Below, one piece after another: positions 1 through 6,956 of a DNA stretch of 25,476 nt. Source of the stretch: Ilumatobacteraceae bacterium (GTDB lineage: Bacteria > Actinomycetota > Acidimicrobiia > Acidimicrobiales > Ilumatobacteraceae); contig JAOBWK010000030.1 in NCBI GenBank assembly GCA_025463305.1, positions 1 through 25,476 on the forward strand, written 5' to 3'. The notes beneath the pieces are model-generated. The model was not told the origin of the DNA, did no database searches, and worked only from the letters and a program-made list of their open reading frames with translations. Every line of letters starts with the position of its first letter. The first letter of the stretch is position 1. The translations under genes were made by a program, and so were the position numbers.

Positions 1-35
1 AGAACTCACTCGATTGCTCGAGCTTCGTTCGTTTC

Positions 36-45
36 ATTTGAGAGC
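36..45 (-). promoter_or_regulatory. boxA-like antitermination site
   Basis: The minus strand reads GCTCTCAAAT here. The first five bases match the core of the rrn boxA consensus TGCTCTTTAACA, and the site lies near the left edge of the window, where a boxA before 16S would fall. The match is partial and was judged by eye. The call depends on the rRNA-leader reading of this region. Confidence 0.3.
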
Positions 46-155
46 TCCGACGCATCTGGGGGAATAACCCAGTGCCTAGCGTCGGGTCCTGCTCTTCATT
101 TGTTTTAACCATTTGGTCGACGACAACAGAAGTGTTCGCCGACCGGAATTGACAA

Positions 156-186
156 GCAGCTCCATCGCAAAGTTGCGATGTGCTGC
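156..186 (-). other. 31-base RNA hairpin in the leader
   Basis: The minus strand can fold GCAGC-a-CATCGCA-actt-TGCGATG-ga-GCTGC, which gives 12 base pairs, a 4-base loop and a small internal asymmetry. The inner part is an 18-bp inverted repeat (163-180) with a two-base centre. No T tract follows on either strand, so an intrinsic terminator is unlikely. It fits a processing or folding element of an rRNA leader, or a protein-binding palindrome. Confidence 0.45.
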
Positions 187-325
187 CCGCACTATCGTTC
201 AGTCTTCTCTTCCGTTTTCAAGGAGCCGTAGCTCTGCGACACTCGACTTCGAGGTTGCCTTGCGGCTCGCCTCAGTGGCGTTGGTGTCGCTTCCGGTGCG
301 TTTCCGCCGTCCGGAGCGAGGTGAA

Positions 326-354
326 ACACTATCCATGCCGATGGAGTGCGACAA
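326..354 (-). promoter_or_regulatory. Strong sigma-A type promoter, probably for the rRNA operon
   Basis: On the minus strand a -35 hexamer TTGTCG (349-354) is followed after exactly 17 bases by a -10 hexamer TAGTGT (326-331). The transcript would start near 318-322 and run left, away from tyrS, whose stop codon is only about 10 bases upstream of the -35. A weaker second candidate is TTGAAA with GATAGT 19 bases further on (about 193-223). Known family context: actinobacterial rrn promoters often have this TTGnC / TAGTGT form. The target gene lies outside the window. Confidence 0.55.
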
Positions 355-362
355 CCCCTCGG

Positions 363-1640
363 TCAAGAAATTTCGACGAGGTGGTGGTTGGCCTTGCCGC
401 GGCGCAGCAGCAGGTACCGGCCGTGGAGCAGCGTGATGCCGCTGAGCTGGACGTTCGCGTCGAGCTGGACACCGTTTGCACGGTACGCCTTTTGCTGCAG
501 CATTCTGTTCGCGTCCCCCCTCGAGGTCGCCAACCCGCTGCCCACGAGGACACCGACCAGGTCGTCGAGCTGTGAGCTGCTCATCGTCGTGGACGGGACC
601 TCGCGCGCGACGACGGCCAGTGCGGCGGCCGACGCCGTGGTGGGATCGCCGCCGAACAGCACCGTGGCCGCCTCTTCGGCAGCCGCGGCGGCCTCGGCGC
701 CGTGCACCATCACGGTGATCTCGTGGGCGAGCTCGCGCTGGGCGAGCCGCCGCTCGGGCGCGGCGGCATGGGCCTCGATGGTGGCGCGGATCTCCTCCAG
801 CGGGCGCAGGGAGAACATCTCCAGGTACCGCCCCACCATCACGTCGTCGACCTGCACCCAGAACTGGCGGAACTCGTACGGTGACGTCTTGTCGGGATCG
901 AGCCAGACCGCTCCGTCGACCGACTTGCCGAACTTGGTGCCGTCGGCCTTGGTGACCAGCGGGTGCGTCACGGCATGGGCGGCCTTGCCGAGCCCACGGC
1001 GGATGAGATCCACGCCGGCGACGATGTTGCCCCATTGATCGGAGCCACCCGCCTGCAGCTCCACGCCCTCGTGCTCGTACAGGTGGCGGAAGTCGTTGGC
1101 CTGCAGGAGGGAGTAGCTGAACTCGGTGAACGACAGGCCGTTGTCCGAGTCCAGCCGGCTGCGCACGGAGTCCTTGGCCAGCATCTGGTTCACCGTCACG
1201 AACTTGCCGACGTCGCGCAGGAAGTCGAGCAGGCGCACCGGCTCGGTCCAGTCGGCGTTGTTGACCAGCTTGGCCTGGGTGATGCCGGGCGTGAAGTCGA
1301 GCAGGCGTTGCAGCTGCACCTCGATGCGCGACACGTTGTACCGGAGGGTCTCCAGATCGAGCAGGTTGCGCTCGTCGCTGCGGCCCGACGGATCCCCGAC
1401 CATGCCGGTGGCGCCACCGGCGAGGGGGAACGGCCGGTGCCCGGCCAGCTGGAAGCGGCGCAGGAACAGCTGGCCGACCAGGTGGCCCACGTGGAGGGAG
1501 TCGGCGGTGGGATCGAAGCCCACGTACAACGACATCGGTCCCTGTGCCAGCCGAGCCGCGAGTGCGGTGCGGTCGGTCGAGTCGTGGATCAGGCCGCGTG
1601 CGGCGAGATCGGCGAGCAGGTCGGGTCGAGCGACGTCCAT
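363..1640 (-). CDS. tyrS: Tyrosyl-tRNA synthetase
   Basis: Class I synthetase that attaches tyrosine to tRNA-Tyr in the cytoplasm; 425 residues, normal for bacterial TyrRS. The HIGH-type motif is HVGH (residues 50-53), in the context GFDPTADSLHVGH. The second signature is KFGKS (236-240), the usual TyrRS form of KMSKS. The tyrosine site region includes GGSDQWGN (about 198-205). The C-terminal 65 residues form an S4 RNA-binding domain. The ATG at 1640 gives MDVARPDLLADL; the open frame continues upstream, but only into the neighbouring gene's antisense. The 76-base gap to the divergent oxidoreductase must hold both promoters; I see no clear one for tyrS. Downstream lies the promoter at 326-354. 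Confidence 0.97.
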   Translation of the reverse strand: MDVARPDLLADLAARGLIHDSTDRTALAARLAQGPMSLYVGFDPTADSLHVGHLVGQLFLRRFQLAGHRPFPLAGGATGMVGDPSGRSDERNLLDLETLRYNVSRIEVQLQRLLDFTPGITQAKLVNNADWTEPVRLLDFLRDVGKFVTVNQMLAKDSVRSRLDSDNGLSFTEFSYSLLQANDFRHLYEHEGVELQAGGSDQWGNIVAGVDLIRRGLGKAAHAVTHPLVTKADGTKFGKSVDGAVWLDPDKTSPYEFRQFWVQVDDVMVGRYLEMFSLRPLEEIRATIEAHAAAPERRLAQRELAHEITVMVHGAEAAAAAEEAATVLFGGDPTTASAAALAVVAREVPSTTMSSSQLDDLVGVLVGSGLATSRGDANRMLQQKAYRANGVQLDANVQLSGITLLHGRYLLLRRGKANHHLVEIS

Positions 1641-1704
1641 ACGACCGACATGCTGCCAGCTGAGCTGCTCGATTCCGCCACCAATTGGCGCCGCCGACGC
1701 CCAG

Positions 1705-1716
1705 TAGGTTGAGCCG
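1705..1716 (+). promoter_or_regulatory. Leaderless -10 element of the oxidoreductase gene
   Basis: TAGGTT (1705-1710) fits the TAnnnT -10 pattern and is followed by six bases and then the ATG at 1717. There is no room for a ribosome-binding site if transcription starts at or next to the ATG. I see no good -35. The same spacing recurs before def, hisG and the DUF1844 gene in this window. Confidence 0.45.
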
Positions 1717-2511
1717 ATGCACCACGCCCTGTCCCTGCCCCCGTTCGGGCCCCTGTCCGATCCCCACGTCATCGTCGACATCGCCGTCGCTGCCGAGGAG
1801 ACCGGTTGGGAAGCGGTGTTCGTGTGGGACCACCTGCTCCGCCCCGTCGAGCAGGCGACGCTGATCGCCGATCCATGGATCACCCTCACGGCGATCGCGA
1901 TGCAGACCAAGACGGTGAAGATCGGCCCGATGGTCACGCCGATCGCGCGCCGCCGGCCCCTCAAGCTGGCCCGTGAGATCGCCACCCTGGACCTCGCATC
2001 GCGCGGCCGGCTGATCCTCGGCCTCGGGCTCGGCGTGGACTCCGGAGGCGAGCTGACCCGCACGAACGAGGAGCTCGATCCCAAGGTCCGCGGCTCGATG
2101 CTGGAAGAGGGCGTCGACCTCCTCGACCACATGCTGCGCGGCGAGCACGTCGAGCACGTCGGCAAGCACTTCATGGTCGACGGCATCACGCTCGCCCCGA
2201 CGGGCGCCCAGCAGCCACGCGTGCCCTTCTGGCTCGCCACCCGCGGCGACAACCTCGCCCCGGTTCGGCGTGCTGCCCGGTACGAGGGACTCTGCCCGAC
2301 GGTGATCACGCCCGACCGCCTCGGCGAGCTCGTCGACTACGTCGCCCAGCAGCGCGGGTCGCTCGTCGGCTACGACTTCGCCGTGATGACCACGCCCGAT
2401 CACGCCATCGAGGACTTCGAGCGCAAGGGCGCGACGTGGGCGATCCACGAGATGAAGCCGCACCACACCGTGGCCGAGATCATGGACGTCATCGCCCACG
2501 AGCTGGGCTGA
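1717..2511 (+). CDS. LLM-class flavin-dependent oxidoreductase (probably F420-type)
   Basis: Luciferase-like monooxygenase family protein of 264 residues, short for a family often around 300-350. Family features include the N-terminal strand with LSLPPFGPLSDP, then AEETGWEAVFVWDH (about 28-41), IGPMVTPIARRRP (about 69-81), LASRGRLILGLGLG (about 92-105) and a C-terminal TTPDHAIEDFERKGATW segment. The substrate cannot be told from the sequence; actinobacterial members commonly use coenzyme F420 or FMN. It appears leaderless and is followed after 8 bases by a DUF2332 gene, so the two are probably one transcript. The pair interrupts the tyrS-mpg neighbourhood on the opposite strand. Confidence 0.85.
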   Translation: MHHALSLPPFGPLSDPHVIVDIAVAAEETGWEAVFVWDHLLRPVEQATLIADPWITLTAIAMQTKTVKIGPMVTPIARRRPLKLAREIATLDLASRGRLILGLGLGVDSGGELTRTNEELDPKVRGSMLEEGVDLLDHMLRGEHVEHVGKHFMVDGITLAPTGAQQPRVPFWLATRGDNLAPVRRAARYEGLCPTVITPDRLGELVDYVAQQRGSLVGYDFAVMTTPDHAIEDFERKGATWAIHEMKPHHTVAEIMDVIAHELG

Positions 2512-2519
2512 GCACCACG

Positions 2520-3587
2520 ATGGCGGAGCCGAAGCGCTTCACGGTCGAGCACTCGCTCGTGGCCCAGGCCGCCTCGTGCGCCGGGGCCGGCTCGCCGCTG
2601 TACGCGGCGCTGCTCGACGGTGTGCTCGCCGACTACCGCGCGGGCGGCGTGTCCTCGACATTGCTCGACGGGGTGACCGACCAGCCCGTCCACGACGCAC
2701 TCCCCCTCCGCTACCTCGCGACCGCACATCGGCTCGCGCTGTCGGGACGTGCTCCGCACCTGGCAGAGCACTATCCATCGTGCGGTGGCCACTGGGAAGG
2801 CGATCCGTCGGTGGTGACGGCGTTCGTGGAGACCGCAGGTTCGAACCACGACGCGTTCGTCGCCGGGCTGCGCCGCAACGTGCAGACCAACGAGGTGGGC
2901 CGCGCCGCCGTGCTCGCCTCGGGGTTCGCCTGGATCGCGGGCCGGTTCGGGCTGCCACTCGACCAGCTCGAGGTCGGCACGTCGGCCGGCATCCTCTCGC
3001 GGTGGGACCGGTTCGGCTTCGACACCGGTCGCTCATCGTGCGGCGACCATGCCAGTGCGCTGCAGTTCGGTCCGTCGTGGTGGATCGAGGGAGACGCCCA
3101 CCTGGGCACCGACCCGACGGTGGTCCGCCGCCGGGCCAGCGACATCTCGCCGATCGACGTGACGACGGACGACGGTCGCACGACGATGCTCTCGTTCGTC
3201 TGGCCGGACCAGATGGTGCGCGTCGAGCGGTTGCGCACCGCGATGCAGGTCGCCGCGGAGGTCGAGCTGCCGATCGACCGCGCCGACGCCGGGCAGTGGC
3301 TCGCCGAGCAGCTCGACCAGGGGTTGGCGGCCGACCGTGCGACGGTGGTGTTCCACTCGATCGTGTGGCAGTACCTGCCGTCGACGACCCGCGAGGCATT
3401 GCGGGCCGCGTTGTCGGCTGCGGGCGCGACGGCCACCGAGCGCAACCCGCTGTGCTGGCTGCGGATGGAGCCGGCCACCGCCGACCACGCCGATCTCCGC
3501 GTCACGATCTGGCCGGGTGGCGACACGACCCACCTCGCCGACGTCGGCTACCACGGTGCCGACATCCGCTGGCACACGTCAGCCTGA
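2520..3587 (+). CDS. DUF2332 family protein
   Basis: A 355-residue protein matching DUF2332 by its overall layout: an N-terminal helical part starting FTVEHSLVAQAASCAGAGSP, the central motif EVGTSAGILSRWDRFGFD (about residues 157-174, the family's usual ExGxSAGLN...WDRY region), then WPDQ..R..RL and a C-terminal WLRMEPA / DVGYHGADIRW segment. Its biochemical function is not established. The ATG at 2520 leaves 8 bases after the oxidoreductase stop, so co-transcription is likely. Its end overlaps the end of mpg by 9 bases, tail to tail. No membrane segment or signal peptide is visible. Confidence 0.85.
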   Translation: MAEPKRFTVEHSLVAQAASCAGAGSPLYAALLDGVLADYRAGGVSSTLLDGVTDQPVHDALPLRYLATAHRLALSGRAPHLAEHYPSCGGHWEGDPSVVTAFVETAGSNHDAFVAGLRRNVQTNEVGRAAVLASGFAWIAGRFGLPLDQLEVGTSAGILSRWDRFGFDTGRSSCGDHASALQFGPSWWIEGDAHLGTDPTVVRRRASDISPIDVTTDDGRTTMLSFVWPDQMVRVERLRTAMQVAAEVELPIDRADAGQWLAEQLDQGLAADRATVVFHSIVWQYLPSTTREALRAALSAAGATATERNPLCWLRMEPATADHADLRVTIWPGGDTTHLADVGYHGADIRWHTSA

Positions 3588-4121
3588 GCGCACTCGCCAC
3601 CGCCACAGCGTGTCGGCCCCGTGGCGGATGCCGATCCGAGGGGTGATCTCAGGATCCCTCGGTGGCGGCACGCCGTCGTCGAACAGCGAGATCGGGCCGC
3701 CCAAGCAGAGATCCGCCCCGTTGTCCGCGAGATCGAGCGCGAACGCTTGGCAGAGCTTGCCGGGACCGTCGGCGAGGTTGTGGGTCCGGCCCCGGCGGGC
3801 GATCATCTCGTCCAGCCCGGCCAACGGCTCGACGGCGCGCAGGAGCACCGCCTGTCCGTCGCCAGGGCGTCCGGTGACGATGTTGGCGCAGTGGTGCATG
3901 CCGTAGGTGAAGTACACGTACAGGTGCCCTGGGGGGCCGTACATGACCGCGTTCCGGTTGGTCCGGCCGCGGAACGTGTGGCTCGCCGGGTCGTCGGACG
4001 TGTACGCCTCGACCTCGGTGATCCGCCCGACGCACGGACCGGCGACGAGCAGCTTGTTCAACAGCGTGGGAGCGACCACGTCTGCGTCGCGTTCGAGGAC
4101 CCGCCGCGGCAGCCGACGCAT
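3579..4121 (-). CDS. mpg: DNA-3-methyladenine glycosylase (AAG/MPG family)
   Basis: Base-excision repair glycosylase that removes alkylated purines; 180 residues, typical for bacterial members. Visible signatures are LLNKLLVAG, the catalytic-region GRITEVEAY (about residues 31-39), DPASHTFRGRTNRN (about 43-56), MYGPPGHLYVYFTYGMHHCANIV (about 59-81), and DGPGKLCQAF. The start chosen is the ATG at 4121, which shares one base with the argH stop (TGATG), implying translational coupling. The longer start at 4157 would lie inside argH. The argH-mpg-tyrS order is known from other actinobacteria. Expression is probably tied to the arginine operon and so to ArgR. Confidence 0.93.
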   Translation of the reverse strand: MRRLPRRVLERDADVVAPTLLNKLLVAGPCVGRITEVEAYTSDDPASHTFRGRTNRNAVMYGPPGHLYVYFTYGMHHCANIVTGRPGDGQAVLLRAVEPLAGLDEMIARRGRTHNLADGPGKLCQAFALDLADNGADLCLGGPISLFDDGVPPPRDPEITPRIGIRHGADTLWRWRVRSG

Positions 4122-5545
4122 CAGGCCGGGGACGCGGCAGCCGCCCACGCGGACCACACCACGAGTGCGTCGCGGAACCGCACGAGCTGTGCCGCGACGG
4201 CGTCGGGCCCGGCGCCACCGCGAGTCGTGCGCCTGGTGACCGACACCCCGGGTGCGACGAGCACCGCCGCATCGGGACCGAGCTGCGGATGAGCGGTCAC
4301 CAGCTCGCGCAGCGAGCCGCCACCCGCCAGGGTGGTGCGCACCAGGGTGCCGACGATGGCGTGCGCTTCACGGAACGGCACGCCGCGGATCACCAACCAC
4401 TCGGCCAGGTCGGTGGCCGAGCCGGTCTCGCTGTCGGCCGCCGACTGCATCCGCTGACGATCGAACGTGGCCGTCGCGATCATCCCGGTCAAGGCGCCGA
4501 GACCGAGGCGGACCTGGTCCATCGCGTCGAACAACGGCTCCTTGTCCTCCTGGTAATCGCGGTTGTAGCTGAGCGGCAGGCCCTTCATCGTCGCGAGGAA
4601 GCCGGTGAGGTCGCCGATGATCCGCCCGGCCTTGCCCCGCGCCAGCTCGGCGATGTCGGGGTTCTTCTTCTGCGGCAGCATCGACGATCCCGTCGCGTAA
4701 CCGTCGTCGAGCCGGGCGAACCCGAACTCCTCGGTGGTCCACAGCACCCATTCCTCGCCGATGCGCGACAGGTTGATCGCCACCAGGGTCAGGTCGAACA
4801 GGGCCTCGGCGATGTGGTCGCGCGAGCCGACCGCGTCGAGCGAGTTCTCGAAGACGCCGGCGAAGCCGAGGTCGGCGCCCGTCGCCGTGGGATCGAGCGG
4901 CAGCGACGAGCCGGCCAGTGCGCCGGCACCGAGCACCGACACGTCGACGCGCACGAGCGTGTCTCGGATTCGATCCAGATCGCGGCCGAGCGCCCAACCG
5001 TGGGCGAGCAGGTGGTGCGCGAGCAGCACCGGCTGGGCGCGCTGCATGTGCGTGTAGCCGGGCAGGTAGGTGTCGCCGGCCTCGACGGCGCGGTCGAGCA
5101 GCACCTGCTGCATCGCGACGATGCGTCGAGCGATGACGCCGAGCTCGCGCTTCAGCCACAACCGCACGCCGGTGGCCGACTGGTCGTTGCGGCTGCGCCC
5201 GGTGTGCAGCTTGCCGCCCGCGGGCCCGGCGATCTCGGTGACGCGCCGTTCGATGGCGGTGTGGATGTCCTCGTCGCTCGGGACGAACGCGAAGGTGCCG
5301 GCCGCCATCTCGCGCTCCACGTCGTCGAGCGCGGCGAGCACGGCGTCGCGCTCGGCCGTCGAGATGATGTCGGCCGCGGCGAGCCCGCGCACGTGGGCGC
5401 GCGAGCCGGTGATGTCGTCGGGCCACAGCCGCCGGTCGAACGACAGACTCTCGGTGAACGCCATCAGCTCCTCGGCCGGCCCACCCTCGAAGCGGCCGTG
5501 CCAGAGCGTCTGCGCGCCCAACGTGTGGTCGTCGGGCGCGCTCAC
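4121..5545 (-). CDS. argH: Argininosuccinate lyase
   Basis: Last step of arginine synthesis: splits argininosuccinate into arginine and fumarate; cytosolic homotetramer. The 474 residues are normal. Fumarase/aspartase superfamily signatures are present: TGRSRND (115-121), GYTHMQ (163-168) and the flexible-loop signature GSSMLPQKKNPD (286-297), which carries the catalytic serine. The start is GTG at 5545, overlapping the argR stop as GTGA. The usual partner argG (argininosuccinate synthase) is not adjacent and must be encoded elsewhere if the pathway is complete. Confidence 0.96.
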   Translation of the reverse strand: MSAPDDHTLGAQTLWHGRFEGGPAEELMAFTESLSFDRRLWPDDITGSRAHVRGLAAADIISTAERDAVLAALDDVEREMAAGTFAFVPSDEDIHTAIERRVTEIAGPAGGKLHTGRSRNDQSATGVRLWLKRELGVIARRIVAMQQVLLDRAVEAGDTYLPGYTHMQRAQPVLLAHHLLAHGWALGRDLDRIRDTLVRVDVSVLGAGALAGSSLPLDPTATGADLGFAGVFENSLDAVGSRDHIAEALFDLTLVAINLSRIGEEWVLWTTEEFGFARLDDGYATGSSMLPQKKNPDIAELARGKAGRIIGDLTGFLATMKGLPLSYNRDYQEDKEPLFDAMDQVRLGLGALTGMIATATFDRQRMQSAADSETGSATDLAEWLVIRGVPFREAHAIVGTLVRTTLAGGGSLRELVTAHPQLGPDAAVLVAPGVSVTRRTTRGGAGPDAVAAQLVRFRDALVVWSAWAAAASPA

Positions 5546-6021
5546 GGCCGCACCGGATCCACGCCGGCGAGGTCGCGCAGCTTCGCGGCGAGCTTGGCCC
5601 CGGTGGTGGTCTCGTCGGCGATGACGAGCAGCGTGTCGTCGCCGGCCACCGTGCCGAGCACACCCGTGATGCCCGAGCGGTCGAGCGCGGACGCGACGAC
5701 GTGGGCGCAGCCGGGCGGCGTGCGGATGATCACGTTGTGGTGGGCGTGGCGAACCTCGGCCACCCACTCCCCCATGACCCGGCGCAGCTGGTCCTCCGGC
5801 GCGATTCGGTTCGGCTCGTACTCGGGGATCGCGTAGACGGTGTCACCGCCGGGTACGCGCACCTTGACGGCGCCGAGGTCCTCGAGATCGCGCGACACCG
5901 TGGCCTGGGTGGCACTGATGCCCTCCGCGGCGAGCAGGTCGAGGAGTTGCGGCTGGCTGGTCACGGGATGCTTTCCGATCAGGCGAGAGATGGACTGCTG
6001 GCGTTGGACCTTGGTGGTCAT
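5542..6021 (-). CDS. argR: Arginine repressor ArgR
   Basis: Arginine-responsive transcription regulator of 159 residues. The N-terminal winged helix-turn-helix (about 5-70) contains QATVSRDLEDLG (39-50) with the SR pair that contacts DNA. The C-terminal oligomerisation and arginine-binding domain (about 85-155) contains GTVAGDDTLLVIAD (123-136), whose Asp pair (128-129) binds arginine in known hexameric ArgRs. The ATG at 6021 overlaps the argF stop as ATGA. Its likely operator is the double palindrome in front of argC at 10108-10145, which would make the operon self-regulated. Confidence 0.96.
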   Translation of the reverse strand: MTTKVQRQQSISRLIGKHPVTSQPQLLDLLAAEGISATQATVSRDLEDLGAVKVRVPGGDTVYAIPEYEPNRIAPEDQLRRVMGEWVAEVRHAHHNVIIRTPPGCAHVVASALDRSGITGVLGTVAGDDTLLVIADETTTGAKLAAKLRDLAGVDPVRP

Positions 6022-6956
6022 CGGTCGGACTCCGTTCTGGCTGCGGGGTGGCCGTCGCGGCAGCCGAGGAGGAAGGCGAGCAGGCCACGCGCGGCGTGCA
6101 TCCGGTTGTGACCCTGGACGAACACCCGCGAGCGCGGTCCGTCGATGACGTCGGCGGCCACTTCGAGGCCCCGGTACGCGGGCAGGCAGTGCATGAAGAT
6201 CGCGCCCGGCAGCGCTGCGGCCATCAGGCCGTCGTTGACCTGGTAGTGGCCGAATACCTCCATCCGCTGGGCCTTCTCCATCTCCTGGCCCATCGAGGTC
6301 CAGGTGTCGGTGTGCACCGCGTCGGCACCGGTGACGGCCACGAACGGATCGCTGCTCTGGGTCACCGTGCCAGGGCCGAGCAGGTCGATCCGGGCGAGAT
6401 CGTCGTCGGTGGCGTCGTAGCCGGGCGGGCAGCCGATGCGCACGTGGGCGCCGAGCATCACGCACGCCTCGGCGAGCGAACGGGCGACGTTGTTGAAGTC
6501 GCCGACGTAGGCCACCGTGCGACCCTCGATGGTGCCGAGCTCGCCGAGCATCGTCAGGGTGTCGGCCAGCGCCTGCAACGGATGGCTGTGATCGCTGAGC
6601 ATGTTGACGACGGGCACGTCGCTGACGGCCGCCATCCGCTGCACCACGGAGTGTTCGAAGACGCGTGCGGCGAGGACCGCGTGGTAGCCGGCCATGATGC
6701 GCGTGACGTCTTCCACGGTCTCGCGAGTGTCGAACCCGACCTCCTCGCCGCGGGTGTACACAGGGTGCCCGCCGAGCTGGACGACGGCCATCTCCATGCT
6801 CTGGCGGGTGCGGTTGGACGGCTTCTCGAAGATCAGCGCCGTGCCCTCACCGCGCATCGGGCAGCCGAGCGAGGCGATCGGCGCAGCGCTGAGCGCGAGC
6901 ACCTCACCGAGCTCGGCGATCGAGAGATCGGGGATCTCGAGGAGGTGGCGGATCAC
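6018..6956 (-). CDS. argF: Ornithine carbamoyltransferase
   Basis: Makes citrulline from ornithine and carbamoyl phosphate. It has 312 residues, the usual size. The carbamoyl-phosphate loop is FEKPSNRTR (43-51), with Asn where STRTR is usual. HPLQ (125-128), the ornithine loop DTWTSMG (217-223) and HCLPAYRG (256-263) are all present. The SMG loop favours a true ornithine enzyme over the N-acetyl or N-succinylornithine variants. The GTG start at 6956 overlaps the argD stop as GTGA; no other in-frame start fits better. It is the fourth gene of the arginine operon. Confidence 0.95.
   Translation of the reverse strand: MIRHLLEIPDLSIAELGEVLALSAAPIASLGCPMRGEGTALIFEKPSNRTRQSMEMAVVQLGGHPVYTRGEEVGFDTRETVEDVTRIMAGYHAVLAARVFEHSVVQRMAAVSDVPVVNMLSDHSHPLQALADTLTMLGELGTIEGRTVAYVGDFNNVARSLAEACVMLGAHVRIGCPPGYDATDDDLARIDLLGPGTVTQSSDPFVAVTGADAVHTDTWTSMGQEMEKAQRMEVFGHYQVNDGLMAAALPGAIFMHCLPAYRGLEVAADVIDGPRSRVFVQGHNRMHAARGLLAFLLGCRDGHPAARTESDR

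Larger units (their letters stand above)
1..320 (-). other. Probable rRNA operon leader (gene-free region downstream of tyrS)
   Basis: No credible coding region lies here; the short open frames have no family resemblance. Read on the minus strand, the stretch begins just after a strong promoter and contains a 31-base hairpin (156-186), a TTGAAAAC...GAACGATAGTG segment (about 193-225) of the type seen in actinobacterial rRNA leaders and spacers, and a boxA-like GCTCTCAAAT (36-45). In many actinobacteria the 16S gene follows tyrS on the same strand. I infer a 16S precursor leader running out of the window at base 1. The 16S 5' end itself is not in the window, so this is not proven. Confidence 0.45.

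Noticed and set aside
163..180. The inverted repeat as an intrinsic terminator for tyrS
   Set aside because: No T tract follows on either strand, and a promoter pointing the same way lies between tyrS and the repeat.
113..575. Small plus-strand frames in the region downstream of tyrS
   Set aside because: Rare start codons, low-complexity Arg/Ser-rich products and overlap with tyrS; the region looks like an rRNA leader.
1641..1716. A T-box leader before tyrS
   Set aside because: The gap is 76 bases and shared with a divergent gene; no T-box sequence or antiterminator was seen.
199..2499. A 766-codon minus-strand frame across tyrS and the oxidoreductase
   Set aside because: It is out of frame with tyrS, Arg/Pro-rich and without recognisable domains; tyrS and the plus-strand oxidoreductase explain the region.
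4289..5836. A 515-codon plus-strand frame opposite argH and argR
   Set aside because: Shadow of argH, which has all catalytic motifs; the plus-strand product resembles nothing.
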